From NCBI GenBank assembly GCA_963696525.1, contig CAVOKO010000009.1, positions 558,001-622,000 on the forward strand: a stretch of DNA of 64,000 nucleotides, written 5' to 3'. The notes beneath the pieces are model-generated. The model saw nothing but the letters and a program-made list of their open reading frames with translations. It ran no database searches and was not told where the DNA came from. The position numbers were made by a program, and so were the translations under genes. The stretch comes from CAWBRT01 sp963696525 (GTDB taxonomy: Bacteria > Acidobacteriota > Terriglobia > Terriglobales > Acidobacteriaceae). Shown one piece after another: positions 53,866 to 63,463 of this stretch. Every line of letters begins with the position of its first letter. The first letter of the stretch is position 1.

Positions 53866-55207
53866 TTATTTGTGCCCTTCGTGGCCGCCGCCACTATGGC
53901 CGCCACCCGCTCGAGTGGCCACCGCTAGACTTGGCGCCTGATGCATGACTCGTCGACGCATGGGGAGCACCTGCTCCTGCACTCGGGTGACTACCGCCAG
54001 AGGGGGCGCCTGATGGACGACTCATCGCTGCCCGAGGAGCGCTTGCTCCCGGACCGCCGCTGGGCCGGCTAGCGCCTGCTGTAGAACGATTGATTGCTCC
54101 ACCTGGCCGTCCGCTGGTGCCGCCAGACCGGTTCACGGCAGCAGTTCCGCGGTTGCCCACGCTTGCCCGGTTAACACTTCCGGCACGGTTGAATCCTCCA
54201 GCCGGCCGCGCGTAAGCTCCCCGCGCTCCAAAATTCCGTCCCGGGCCGCCCGGACGATTGAATCCACGGTTGATCACGGTCGTGCTGCGAGTGATGTACG
54301 CGCCGTGGTTGAAGAAGACGGCATGGCTACCCCATCCCATTCCCCAGTGACCCCATCCCCAACCCCAGTGCGCAAAGATGCCGATACCGATCCCGAGGCC
54401 GAAGCCGATCGCCAATCCGCCCCAAAAAATCCCCGGAGGCGGAGAGTAGTAGAAGCCCGGATACGGTGGGAACGGTGTTCCGTAGACAACCCAAGGGTTA
54501 TACACCGGTACGTAGACCACCGTCGGGCTGGCTGGCGCAATCGCAATCGCGCCGCCCTCGTTGGTGACCACCTGCTGTGGCGTGCTCCGCAACTGACCTG
54601 CAACCTGTGCCTTCTGACGCATCGCCTGCACCGAATCCATCACGTCTTGTGGCTGGTTGTAATAGGCATTGCCCAGGTCGGTTGTCCACTGAAGGTTCTT
54701 GTCCATCTGCGCCAGAACCGTCGGAAACGCCGTCAGCGCCTTCACGCTTGGATCCCAATTATGCTTTTCCGCACCGGCGGCAATCTGCTCCGCAGGGGCG
54801 TTGCCCTGTGCCTGTATCCAGCGATCCGCCTCCACCACTTGCGTAGGATAGGTTGCGGCTGCCAGAATCTGCGCTACCAGCGGATCGGGATAGAGCGCGA
54901 TGGGCGCCACCAACTGGTCCAACTGCTCCGCCGACAAGGGCTGTCCCTGCGGCACCGGCTGAGCGTCATCCGCGACTGGCGGAGCGGGCTGCGCGGCGTC
55001 GGGCGGCATTGGCACGGATTGTGCAAACGCCTCACCCAGCCCCATCGGAATCATGATCATCAGCGCGCTGAGTACGACTGCCAGCCCCTGCCGGGTCAAT
55101 TGTCCAATTCTCTGCCCCGTGGCTGCGACGTCCTGCTCAGGTTGCAGGATGTCATGCAGTACCCCTCTCAACCGTCCGGTACTTCTTGTACCCATATCGA
55201 ATTTCAT
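53866..55207 (-). CDS. DUF3300 family exported protein, His/Gly/Ser-rich tail
   Basis: About 440-450 aa from ATG 55207 (GAGGTGG upstream). A hydrophobic segment at about residues 43-60 (LAVVLSALMIMIPMGLGEAF) precedes the cleavage-like AFAQSV. DUF3300 core: LSAEQLDQLVAPIALYPDPL, VAQILAAATYPTQVVEADRW, WDPSVKALTAFPTVLAQM, PTVVYVPVYNPWVVYG. A glycine/tryptophan membrane-like stretch and a disordered Ser/Gly/Arg tail follow. The frame stops at 53894, but the next frame continues GGGHSGGGHEGHK to a TAA at 53866, the kind of tail expected in the family, so one base is probably missing or added at about 53905. Function unknown. Confidence 0.8.
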
Positions 55208-55540
55208 ATATTCCACCTCGAACGCCAGCACATTTCCCAACTCGTTTAATACTAACCCGATTGGCACCACGTAGTTTCGCGGGGTTCAACCCGGGCCGTG
55301 GTTCCGTTGCTCGAAATTGAGGCGAACTCCGCCAGCAGCGCGCCGGTTTGTAGTTGTGCTTGCAGTATACCTGCAAAACTGGCTTTGGTTTTGCCGCTCG
55401 GAATCGAAAATAACAATAGTAGATTCAGTTAGTTGGCGACTAACAGGCTGCCGGCGGGCCGTCGCAGAGCAAGTCTGTTTTTCAGCAGCCGGCTAGAAGA
55501 ATCTATGATCTATGATTTACGAACTATGGATTTATGAACT
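55208..55540. other. 333-bp intergenic region with an inverted repeat
   Basis: Contains an imperfect inverted repeat at 55440-55496 (CTAACAGGCTGCCGG ... TTTTTCAGCAGCCGGCTAG) belonging to the dispersed AGCAGGCTGCTGAAAAA family. Just before the small gene is the near-repeated run CTATGATCTATGATTTACGA. No other gene seen. Confidence 0.5.
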
Positions 55541-55738
55541 ATGAACAAAGACTGGCACAAGCAGAATAGAATGCCTCGCAATGCATCGCTGAAAGAGCGG
55601 GTCGAGTGGCATCTTGGGCACATCAAGAACTGTTCATGCAGGCCGTTCCCCAATGGACTGCGGGCGAAGCTGAACGAGGAAGAAAAACGGCAGTTTGCCG
55701 AGGCCAAGCGCACTGTTCCATCAACTGGATCGAGCTAG
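55541..55738 (+). CDS. Small conserved-type protein, 65 aa
   Basis: A basic protein with a pattern I recognise from small uncharacterised bacterial proteins: MNKDWHKQNRMPRNASLKER, then VEWHLGHIKNCSCRPFP and a charged helical C-terminus. The Trp/His/Cys spacing (WHLGHIKNCSCR) may bind a metal. No clear Shine-Dalgarno; it stands alone. Function unknown. Confidence 0.55.
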   Translation: MNKDWHKQNRMPRNASLKERVEWHLGHIKNCSCRPFPNGLRAKLNEEEKRQFAEAKRTVPSTGSS

Positions 55739-55774
55739 CTGCTTTTCCGTGCGTTCGTTGCATAGGTTTCGGAA

Positions 55775-55906
55775 TGTCATCCTGAGCGCAGCGAAGGATC
55801 TATTACGAATTAAATACAGTTCCTTCGTTCCGCTCAGAATTTCGGCAGGCGGCTGAGACGCCGCCTCACGCCTCAACTTCGCTCGCTGCGCTCCTCAGAA
55901 TGACAC
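55775..55906. repeat. Palindromic (MITE-like) intergenic element
   Basis: Begins TGTCATCCTGAGCGCAGCGA and ends CTCCTCAGAATGACACTTC. The interior GATTTCGGCAGGCGGCTGAGAC-type segment is shared with the copy at 6640-6893 rather than with the 7131/11071 type, so at least two subfamilies exist. Confidence 0.7.
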
Positions 55907-55943
55907 TTCAAAAAGTTATTACGCGAACTTCTGGGACGCTACG

Positions 55944-57183
55944 CTAGGAAGCCCCCATTGTGGCGATCTCATTCGGCCCTCCGGCCCCGATTGCCCGGTT
56001 CGATTCGCCATCCGCGGTGGAAATCAGCTCTTTCGGCACCAGTAGGATCAACGGCAAGATCAGCGCGTATACGATGGTCGTCGCAATCACACAGTAGAGG
56101 AATCCATGGCTGGGGCTGCTGTTATAGATACTCGAACCCAATAGGTCTCCGCCACGCGCGGAGAGCGCAAAAACTCCCTCGACCAGCATCATTAAGGTTC
56201 CTTGCAGGCCGGGCGGACAGGACCTTATCGCGAGATCGAAGTACGCCGCCGTTGCAATGCCGCCCATCAATCCTATGGGTGCCGCTAGCAGCAGTGCGAG
56301 GTTGCCGGAGTGAATGAATGCCAGCGGAATCATCTGCGGTACCGCGATGATCGTTCCCCACCACAGCAGCTTATTGAGTGGCACCTTCTTGCAAAGAACG
56401 CCATATAGCAAAAATGTCGGAATGAATGAGACCGCGAATATGCCGTTATAGTACGAGTAAACGGCATCCGACGCATGCAGTTTATTGGTCAGATAGAACT
56501 GTAGCGGCGTCGCTGCCCCTGGCGCAAAGTTCCATAGGAAGCAGATAAGAACCGCTGGATAAATCGCCCGGTGTCTCAGCAGCCGCTTGACATCCCCCAG
56601 GAAATCCAGGCCTCGCGCCTGCGGCTTGTCATAGGTATTGCGGAAGACAGAATACGGTTTCCACAAGCCCAACAGAGCTATGAACAAAGTGAGTACTGCG
56701 ACCAATGAAAAAGTCGCCTTCGGCGGCACATGCTCGGATATGTATCCGGAAGCGAATGCCCCCATAATGACAGGGACAGAGCTGACCACATTCCACAGCG
56801 TGCTCAGGCGGCCGGACATGAGCTTCTCTTGGCCGATCAGGGCGATCAAGCCCTGATAGGCTGCGGCAATGAACCGGGAAGCCAGCATCACCAGCAACAT
56901 CCCGATGAGCAGTCCCTGGTACGAGAGGCGCGACATTGCCATCCCAACGAATGCAATTGCGGTTGACCGGAGCGAAAATCAGAAAGAAGCCGCGGTCCCG
57001 CAATCCCAGAGGGTTCCACAGATCCCGCATCAGCCCAAAGACGAACGCAAAGTACACCGGAATGCCAGTAACTAGACGGAATAATGAAACTTGTGTCGCC
57101 GTTGCATGCAACTGATTTTTCAGCATGTACGACGTCTGGATGTCCACCAGATAGCCGCCAGGCGTGGCCAGATAGACGAACAA
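55944..57183 (-). pseudogene. MFS-type transporter, frameshifted, 5' end unclear
   Basis: The N-terminal part (LATPGGYLVDIQTSYMLKNQ, LFRLVTGIPVYFAFVFGLMRDLWNP, GFFLIFAPV) is in one frame, and the remaining ten helices (MSRLSYQGLLIGMLLVMLAS through LPLILLVPKELI) in another. Removing one A at about 56963-56964 restores FLIFAPVTAIAFVGMAMSRLSY. Sensible coding continues upstream of 57183 (FIYFGWLTLF) with no ATG, back to a TGA near 57270, so the true start is missing or shifted. Long helices and DKPQARGLDFLGDVKRLLRH in the central loop fit the major facilitator superfamily; substrate unknown. Confidence 0.7.
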
Positions 57184-57584
57184 CGTCAGCCAGCCGAAGT
57201 AAATGAAAGTCTGGCCGGTGTCCGCGGAATCGTTATGAACAACTGTGTCGATAGTATTGTCTCCGCGCCTAGCGACTCACGCTGGCGCCCGGCGAGCGCC
57301 AAGGCGCTATACACGCTCTCGGACCTATTTTCGGTCTTGAGTCGCAGTCAGTGCACATTGTACCTGACCGATGCGCGGCGCTTGAGCTGAGAAAGAAGTC
57401 AAGAAAGCAACGGCCCTATTGGGGATTCCGGAAATCTTGTCGTAGCACACAAAGCCGCAACCTGGCGGCTTTACTAGCCTCTGTTGAGGTCACCTAATAA
57501 TAAGGAGAGGATCGTTGCCGTGCCCAGTCATCTCCACTGGGCTCACGGTGCGTGTTTTTCAGCGGCCGTTTTGAGTCGCTTACG
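57184..57584. other. 401-bp stretch before the transglutaminase gene
   Basis: The left 90 bp still encodes plausible transporter residues (see the gene at 55944-57183). A perfect 8-bp hairpin AAAGCCGC/GCGGCTTT lies at 57451-57472 and may end the minus-strand transglutaminase transcript, though no T-run follows. Nothing else seen. Confidence 0.4.
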
Positions 57585-58686
57585 TCAGGCGTTCGTAGAC
57601 TGGATTTCCCTCGCGGTGATCTCATACTTGAAGCTGTCTGGATCGAGGCTGTCAAGCCGACCGTCATTCGTTTCCGCCTGCGGATACATCAAGAAGCCAA
57701 CCGGCGCGCCGCTCGATCCGGGCAGGGCAACATCGTGGGCGAAGTTGTACGCCATCCAGTTCATCTCCCAGGACCCGAATAGCCGCGTGCGCGCCTTCTT
57801 CACCATGCCGTCGTCCAGCGAACGATTTCCGGGCGGCTCCTCGAGCACGACTTTGCGCACGTCGGCGGGATCGACCGGAACCCAGCCGTACCCGCCAAGG
57901 TACACCTCGGCACGGCAGTGCTGTGCTTTCGTCACCTTGTCCGAGGAGACCCCGAGGCTGTTGTATCCCAGTCCTGACTTGGCGATGCGGATGCCATACA
58001 CGTCGCGTGCCGGAAGACCCGCCGCGCGCGCCAGGCCAACGTAAAGGGCGTTGAGATCGGCGCACTTTCCACCCAGATCCCCTGACTCCAGCATCCCGCG
58101 GATGTTGCCCACTCCGCAGCCGCGCGTTTTCGGATTCCGAAACGTGTTTTCGACGATCCATTCGTAGATGGCGCGCGCCTTCTCGACATCCGTCTTCGCC
58201 CCGCTTCGTGATCTCCGTTGCTGTCGCCCGGACGATGCCGTCAGTCGGCAGCAGTTTCGTCGTCCGCAGAAAATGCTCCAACTCCGCGCGGTCGGCTTGC
58301 GGTGGATGGCCGGGCGTGGAGAGATCGACCGCATAATTTTTCGTCGCGATACGGCTTGTAACCGTGAGCACCGGCCTCACGCCGGTGGGAAAACTTGCCG
58401 CGATGATTCCGAGCGCGTCAGCTTTGCTTTCGACAATCTCCGCGCGACCGCCCTCCGCGCTAAAGCGATTAGCGAGCGTCTTCTGGTAGGGCGTCTTACC
58501 GATGAGCGCCGCCGGCAACCATACTCGCGTCATTCCGGAGGGCTGCAGAACTTCGACGCGCGTTGTCACTTCAAACGTGCGCCAACTTGCAGACGATGAG
58601 TTCTGCGCAAACAGGCGCTCCGTGTCCGGGAACGCGAGACCGGCGGATGCGATGCCCGCGAATCGCAGAAAATCGCGACGGTTCAT
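57585..58686 (-). pseudogene. Tat-exported transglutaminase-like protein, frameshifted
   Basis: About 366 aa if repaired. ATG 58686 starts a twin-arginine signal (MNRRDFLRFAGIASAGLAF). The first part (RTFEVTTRVEVLQPSGMTRV, AIVLTVTSRI-like strand) is a transglutaminase N-terminal domain. At about 58200 the frame changes; dropping one base joins TATEITKR to SGAKTDVEKARAIYEWIVEN. The second part has the catalytic Cys (GDLGGKCADLNALYVGLARA) and His (KAQHCRAEVYLGGYGWVPVD PADV) of the transglutaminase-like protease fold. Probably periplasmic; the substrate is unknown. Confidence 0.75.
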
Positions 58687-58808
58687 AGGTTCACCCATTC
58701 GGCTAGTAGCATATCTGACGACTCCGTACCTACGCAAAGTATAGCCAGGTCTTGAAGTGCAGCGGCCTGCCGTTTCGAGCAGCGCGTCTCCACCGTATAC
58801 TAAGTCTC

Positions 58809-59303
58809 ATGAAACGCACCCACGATCGCCAAAGCATTTCACTTGCTTGGATGCTGATTGCCGCAGCCGTGTTCGCAACCGCCACCGCCCAGAGTGTCGG
58901 CCAAGCACCCGTTGTTTCGGAGTTGCTGCCGGGCGGCGCGGAGCTAATTCAGCCTCTGGAGCTGTCGAAAGCGATTCAGTCCGGTTCCGCGAGCCCCACC
59001 GTACTGTATGTCGGTCCGCATTTCCTTTATGCGCAAGCACACATTCGCGGCGCCGAGTTCATAGGGCCGGCAGCGGATGCGCATTCGCTTGACACTCTCC
59101 GGAAGCGCGTCACCGCGCTGCCCAAAAATTCGTCCATCGTTCTCTACTGCGGATGCTGCCCCTGGGACCACTGTCCAAATATTCGGCCGGCGTATAGAGA
59201 ACTCCGGAAGATGGGATTTACCGGCGTGAAGGTGCTGTATCTCGCCAACAGCTTCGGAACAGACTGGGCGGACAAGGGCTATCCCGTCGAGAAAGGCCGG
59301 TAG
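58809..59303 (+). CDS. Secreted rhodanese-domain protein
   Basis: 164 aa from ATG 58809. A signal peptide (ISLAWMLIAAAVFATATAQS) is followed by a single rhodanese domain: TVLYVGPHFLYAQAHIRGAEFIG, then the active-site loop IVLYCGCCPWDHCPNIRPAY, in which the first Cys is the expected persulfide residue and the loop is unusually Cys-rich. The final segment GFTGVKVLYLANSFGTDWADKGYP is standard. It lies six base pairs upstream of a TlpA-type thioredoxin, so the pair probably handles sulfur or disulfide redox in the periplasm. Confidence 0.83.
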   Translation: MKRTHDRQSISLAWMLIAAAVFATATAQSVGQAPVVSELLPGGAELIQPLELSKAIQSGSASPTVLYVGPHFLYAQAHIRGAEFIGPAADAHSLDTLRKRVTALPKNSSIVLYCGCCPWDHCPNIRPAYRELRKMGFTGVKVLYLANSFGTDWADKGYPVEKGR

Positions 59304-59309
59304 CGCACG

Positions 59310-59840
59310 ATGAGGAAAATAGCGGCTGTCGTGGCCGCCATTGGACTGGCCATAGGGGTCTATTATGGCCTCCACAATCGCACCGACAAACCGGCGCGGG
59401 GCCGGGACACGGGATCACTTGCCTCGCAGTCTCCGGCACTTACTTTCGTAGACCTCGGCGGCAACCAGATCGACACCTCTAGCTATGCGGGTAATGTCGT
59501 GCTCATCAATTTCTGGGCAGCCTGGTGCACACCCTGCGCGGGAGAGATTCCACAGCTGGTCGCGTTGCAGGACAAGTACCGCGCCCAGGGCTTTCGGGTG
59601 ATTGGCATTTCCATGGAGGATAGAGACGGCGCGCTGCGCGATTTCTACCGAAAATACCAAATGAATTACCCGGTGGTCGCCGGCAATGAAAAAATTGCAG
59701 AGGCCTACGGCGGGATCCTCGGATTGCCGACCAGTCTTCTGATCGGCCGCAATGGCCGCATCCGCGCAAAATACTCCGGTCTGGTGGATTTTGCCAAACT
59801 CGAGCAGGAGATCATTGTGCTGCTGCAGACGAATCCGTAG
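59310..59840 (+). CDS. TlpA-like membrane-anchored thioredoxin
   Basis: 176 aa. An N-terminal anchor or uncleaved signal (MRKIAAVVAAIGLAIGVYYGL), then a thioredoxin fold with active site WAAWCTPCAGEIPQL, IGISMEDRD and the cis-Pro loop GILGLPTSLLIGRNGRI. Members reduce periplasmic disulfides, for example during cytochrome c or cytochrome oxidase assembly. It is co-transcribed with the rhodanese gene. Confidence 0.9.
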   Translation: MRKIAAVVAAIGLAIGVYYGLHNRTDKPARGRDTGSLASQSPALTFVDLGGNQIDTSSYAGNVVLINFWAAWCTPCAGEIPQLVALQDKYRAQGFRVIGISMEDRDGALRDFYRKYQMNYPVVAGNEKIAEAYGGILGLPTSLLIGRNGRIRAKYSGLVDFAKLEQEIIVLLQTNP

Positions 59841-59891
59841 CGCGCTTCCCCTATTGCTTCACAATTCCGCCGAAAGCTACCTGCCCGCAGT

Positions 59892-61088
59892 CTATTTCGA
59901 CAAAAACGCAGCCAGGCGTTCCAGCCCAAGATGGAGCTTTTTGAGATCGGCTGAATAACACCAGCGCAACCATCCTTCGCCTTCCGGGCCAAAGGCTCTG
60001 CCGGGCGCCAGACCAAGGCCGGCTTCTTCGACGAGCAGCTTCGCCAACTGCAAAGAGTCTGTGTATCCCGCGATCCGCAGAAAGACATACATCGCCCCGT
60101 CCGATTCAGGGACCTCGATGCCGGGAAGAGCGCGCAGTCCGTCGATGAGATACTGTCTTGCCGCAATCAACTCCGCTCGCAGGCTTGCCACATGTGGTTC
60201 TCCATGTTGCAAGGCAACGGTGGCGGCACGCTGCACAAACTCGGGGATGCAGGAGGTGTTGTACTCGATGAGGCACGCCAGATGGGGCAGGACGCTCGGT
60301 GGAACAACCATCCAGCCGATGCGCCATCCGGTCATGCGCCACGCTTTTGAAAAGCTGTTGACTCCGATCACCCGGTCATCTTCCTCCGCCAGTGTCAGAA
60401 AGGAAGGCGCGGCGCGGAGCTCATCGCGATAGACCAGACGCTCGTACACGTCATCGGCCAAAATCCAGATTCCGTGACGGCGGCAGTGCTCGAAGAGAAC
60501 GCGTTGCTGGTCGCGGCTGATCGTCCACCCGGTCGGATTGTTGGGCGAATTGACATAGAGCATGCGCGTGCCGGGACTAAGCGCCGCCAGCACTTTTTCA
60601 AGCGGCAGCTCCCACCGTCCGGCGCGCACTTCCAGCGGGACGCAGGTGACCTCGGCACTCAGTATCTTTGGCATCTCGACCAGGTTCGGCCAGAGCGGAG
60701 TGATCAGCACAACCCGATCGCCCGGTTCAAGGATGAGCTGGCTCGCCAACATCAGAGCCGAATCGCCCGACGAGGTCATCGCGATGCGATCGGTAGCGAT
60801 GCGCGTTTGGTGCAGGTCTGTCAGGTAAGCCGAAAGCTCGTCGCGTAGATAGGTGCGGCCCAGGTTCTCGGTATAGAAAGTTTCACCCTTCTGGAGCGAA
60901 GCGACGGCAGCCTCGCGGATAAAGGCGGGTGTCGGCTGGTCGGATTCGCCGAACCAGAAAGGCACGACGTTTTCGCGGCTCATGGCGGCATTGGCGACTT
61001 CACGAATCAGCGATGCGGAAAGTGCCTGTATGCGAGGACGTGCGGCGGGTTGATTCCGCCGCAGTAAAGTATCGGTCTCTTTATGCAA
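59892..61088 (-). CDS. Pyridoxal-phosphate aminotransferase, class I/II
   Basis: 398 aa, the normal length. Fold-type I motifs: GRTYLRDELSAYL, YVNSPNNPTGWTIS, the PLP-Asp segment GIWILADDVYERLVY, the Schiff-base Lys in VNSFSKAWRMTGWRIGW, and the C-terminal Arg site EGWLRWCYS. It transfers an amino group between an amino acid and a 2-oxoacid. It is the last gene of the minus-strand cluster with the hydratase and BenE genes, 54 bp after the hydratase. Confidence 0.9.
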   Translation of the reverse strand: MHKETDTLLRRNQPAARPRIQALSASLIREVANAAMSRENVVPFWFGESDQPTPAFIREAAVASLQKGETFYTENLGRTYLRDELSAYLTDLHQTRIATDRIAMTSSGDSALMLASQLILEPGDRVVLITPLWPNLVEMPKILSAEVTCVPLEVRAGRWELPLEKVLAALSPGTRMLYVNSPNNPTGWTISRDQQRVLFEHCRRHGIWILADDVYERLVYRDELRAAPSFLTLAEEDDRVIGVNSFSKAWRMTGWRIGWMVVPPSVLPHLACLIEYNTSCIPEFVQRAATVALQHGEPHVASLRAELIAARQYLIDGLRALPGIEVPESDGAMYVFLRIAGYTDSLQLAKLLVEEAGLGLAPGRAFGPEGEGWLRWCYSADLKKLHLGLERLAAFLSK

Positions 61089-61142
61089 TGGATGGCCTCG
61101 CGTGCCCGCAGCGCTGGTCGGGGATCTCCGCAGGACAGCACA

Positions 61143-61940
61143 CTAGACGAACGATACGCGCACCGAGCCCAAACCTGAAACGCGCACCTCGAATTCGTCG
61201 CCGGCTTTGGCTGCAACCATGGGACCTAACGCGCCGGACAGAATTGTGTCGCCGGCTTTCAGTGGACGTCCGGCGCGAGCCATCGTCGCTGCCAACCAAA
61301 GAGCCGCTGCCAGGGGATTACCCATGCAAGCTTCACCGGCGCCAATCGAGACCTGCTCACCGCCGCGTTCCATCAGCATTCCACAATGCACCAGGTCAAT
61401 ATCGTGCAGCAGTTTTGGCTGCGTGCCCAGCACGTACATCGCGGCCGAAGCGTTGTCGGCGATGGTGTCGACCAGTCGAATGTCCCAGTTCTGAATACGT
61501 GAATCGACAATCTCGATTGCCACGACCGCGAAATCGACGGCCCGCAGCAGGTCCGCAATCGTCGGCGTTGCGTAATCCAAATCGCGTCCCAGCACGAAGG
61601 CGATTTCGCCTTCCACTTTCGGTTGGATCAACCGCGCCATCGAGACGGTTTCGCCGTCGGCCCGAGCCATGTCGGCAAACAACATTCCATAGTCGGGCTG
61701 ATCTACAGCCAACTGCTTTTGCACCGCCACCGAAGTGAGCCCGATTTTTCGACCCACCAGGCGAGCCCCTTCCGCCAGCCGCCGGTTGGTGTTCAGCTCC
61801 TGCACCCGATAGCCAAAATCCTGCGTGGCGCCACTGAACAACTCACGCACGGGAGCACACGTCTGGAGGGTTTGCTGCGCCAACCACAAGCGGTTCGCTG
61901 CTTTTTTCACGATGTCGACTGCTGGTTCCGTCTCTGGCAT
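61143..61940 (-). CDS. 2-keto-4-pentenoate hydratase-like (MhpD/DmpE family)
   Basis: 265 aa from ATG 61940, which has a strong GGAGGT; length matches the family. Features: GRKIGLTSVAVQKQLAVDQPDYGMLFADM, the metal/active-site KVEGEIAFVLGRDL, VDFAVVAIEIVDSRIQNWDI, VDTIADNASAAMYVLG and the terminal GDTILSGALGPMVAAKAGD. It hydrates 2-hydroxypenta-2,4-dienoate to 4-hydroxy-2-oxopentanoate in meta-cleavage of aromatics, or decarboxylates oxalocrotonate in close relatives. The adjacent BenE-type importer fits aromatic catabolism. Confidence 0.9.
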   Translation of the reverse strand: MPETEPAVDIVKKAANRLWLAQQTLQTCAPVRELFSGATQDFGYRVQELNTNRRLAEGARLVGRKIGLTSVAVQKQLAVDQPDYGMLFADMARADGETVSMARLIQPKVEGEIAFVLGRDLDYATPTIADLLRAVDFAVVAIEIVDSRIQNWDIRLVDTIADNASAAMYVLGTQPKLLHDIDLVHCGMLMERGGEQVSIGAGEACMGNPLAAALWLAATMARAGRPLKAGDTILSGALGPMVAAKAGDEFEVRVSGLGSVRVSFV

Positions 61941-62146
61941 GGTCTTACCTCCATGTTTGCCGGTCGATACCAATCGGAGTTCGCCGGCTCTTCCATTGCA
62001 ATGCCCGATTCCAGTCATTGAAACTAGTCATCGAACTTAGACCGGTTCGCGAATAGCTATATCCGATGAAGCCTGGCGTCGGAGCACGCCCATGCTGCAC
62101 CGCCTTAGCCGCACCACTTCCGCGCGAGCGTTTTTCCAGCAGCTCG

Positions 62147-63403
62147 CTAGGCGGTGACCGTTTTCGCCTGCTTTGCATTCTGGAAGAACTTAAAATCGCC
62201 CCGCTCCACCAGCAGCGACGTCAGCACTCCAAGAATGATAGACCAGAACGGAGCCCCGATGCCGAGGATGGAGAGGTTCGTAATGGCCACGAAGAAGGCT
62301 ACTACAGCTCCGGACTTGAACTGCCCGGTAAACGCTCCCCTGAACGCGCTGCCGAATACGTCGAACATAGCCAACCCGGTAAGCACGGCGGTGAATTCAG
62401 CCGGGACTAGTTTCACCGCATCCACCGCAATCTTGGCCAAGAGCGCGAAGCAGAACCAGAATACCCCCTCGAAGAAGGCGGCAATAAAGCGCAGGTCCTT
62501 GCGCTCGCCCGACGCCGGACCGGAACAGATAGCCGTGCTGGGGCCGGCGGTAACCGCCGGATGGGCGCCGAGAAAGCCGTTGATGAAGGCGCCGATGCTG
62601 GGGATCAGGTACATGGCATTGATCGGCGGGGTGTAGCCTTCCGCCATAAGCACGCCGACCGCCTGGATGTTTTGTACGCCAATCACCAGGAAAAACAGCG
62701 GCACGCTGATGTTGAGGATGGCGGCCAGGCTGAACGAGGGCAGCGCCAGCCGCGGCTGGGCAAACTGCCAGCTCATCGCCACCGGCTTAAGCAACCCGAA
62801 GAAATACAGCAGCGCTGCTCCCACAACCATGGCAACAATGATCGGCGGAAATTTTTGACTGAATTTCCGGAAAGCCATGATGACGAGAAAGAGCACCAGC
62901 ATGACCCCGTAGATCGAAGGCGTTTTGATCGCGGCGCTGAACAGGCTGACCCCAAAACTAAGCAGCACGCCGCCCACCATGCCAAGCATCACGGGCACCG
63001 GAATATGCTCGACAACTTTCTTGATGGCCCCGGTGAGCGTGAGAATCAGAGTCACCAGGCCAACCACCATGTACGCACCCACCGCCTGGCTGAGAGGAAA
63101 CCGCGCCAGCAGTTTGCCCAGCAGAATTGCTCCCGGGATGCTGTAAGCGATGACCAACGGTATGCGGTAGCGCAAAGCCACGAACATGGTGGACAAACCG
63201 CCGAAGCCGTAAATGCCAAGCAGCCACGACACGGCTTGCGCATCGCTCAAGCCGCCCTGTTTGGCTGCATTCATCACAATCACGCCCGGGCCTAAGGTGC
63301 TGAACAGCGTAGCCACCAGACCGGTCCCGACCGCGGCGGCGTTAATGTTGGTGCAGAGAATCTTGAAACTTTCCTTGAGGTCGTACCCTTTTTCCAAAAT
63401 CAC
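62147..63403 (-). CDS. benE: BenE-type benzoate/H+ symporter
   Basis: 418 aa with 12 hydrophobic segments. BenE-family features: VTWLLGIYGFGGL-like segment (read SWLLGIYGFGGLSTMFVAL), RIPLVIAYSIPGAILL, and the signature FLGAHPAVTAGPSTAICSGP followed by ASGERKDLRFIAAFFEG. The family relates to the xanthine/uracil-type transporters. It lies between the peptidase and hydratase genes, with 60 bp to the peptidase and 206 bp to the hydratase. Confidence 0.87.
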   Translation of the reverse strand: MILEKGYDLKESFKILCTNINAAAVGTGLVATLFSTLGPGVIVMNAAKQGGLSDAQAVSWLLGIYGFGGLSTMFVALRYRIPLVIAYSIPGAILLGKLLARFPLSQAVGAYMVVGLVTLILTLTGAIKKVVEHIPVPVMLGMVGGVLLSFGVSLFSAAIKTPSIYGVMLVLFLVIMAFRKFSQKFPPIIVAMVVGAALLYFFGLLKPVAMSWQFAQPRLALPSFSLAAILNISVPLFFLVIGVQNIQAVGVLMAEGYTPPINAMYLIPSIGAFINGFLGAHPAVTAGPSTAICSGPASGERKDLRFIAAFFEGVFWFCFALLAKIAVDAVKLVPAEFTAVLTGLAMFDVFGSAFRGAFTGQFKSGAVVAFFVAITNLSILGIGAPFWSIILGVLTSLLVERGDFKFFQNAKQAKTVTA

Positions 63404-63463
63404 GTCGTTCGCTCCTCAATGGGATTTACCGCTCTCTCTAAAGGAGTGCGGCACGCTGTCGCA

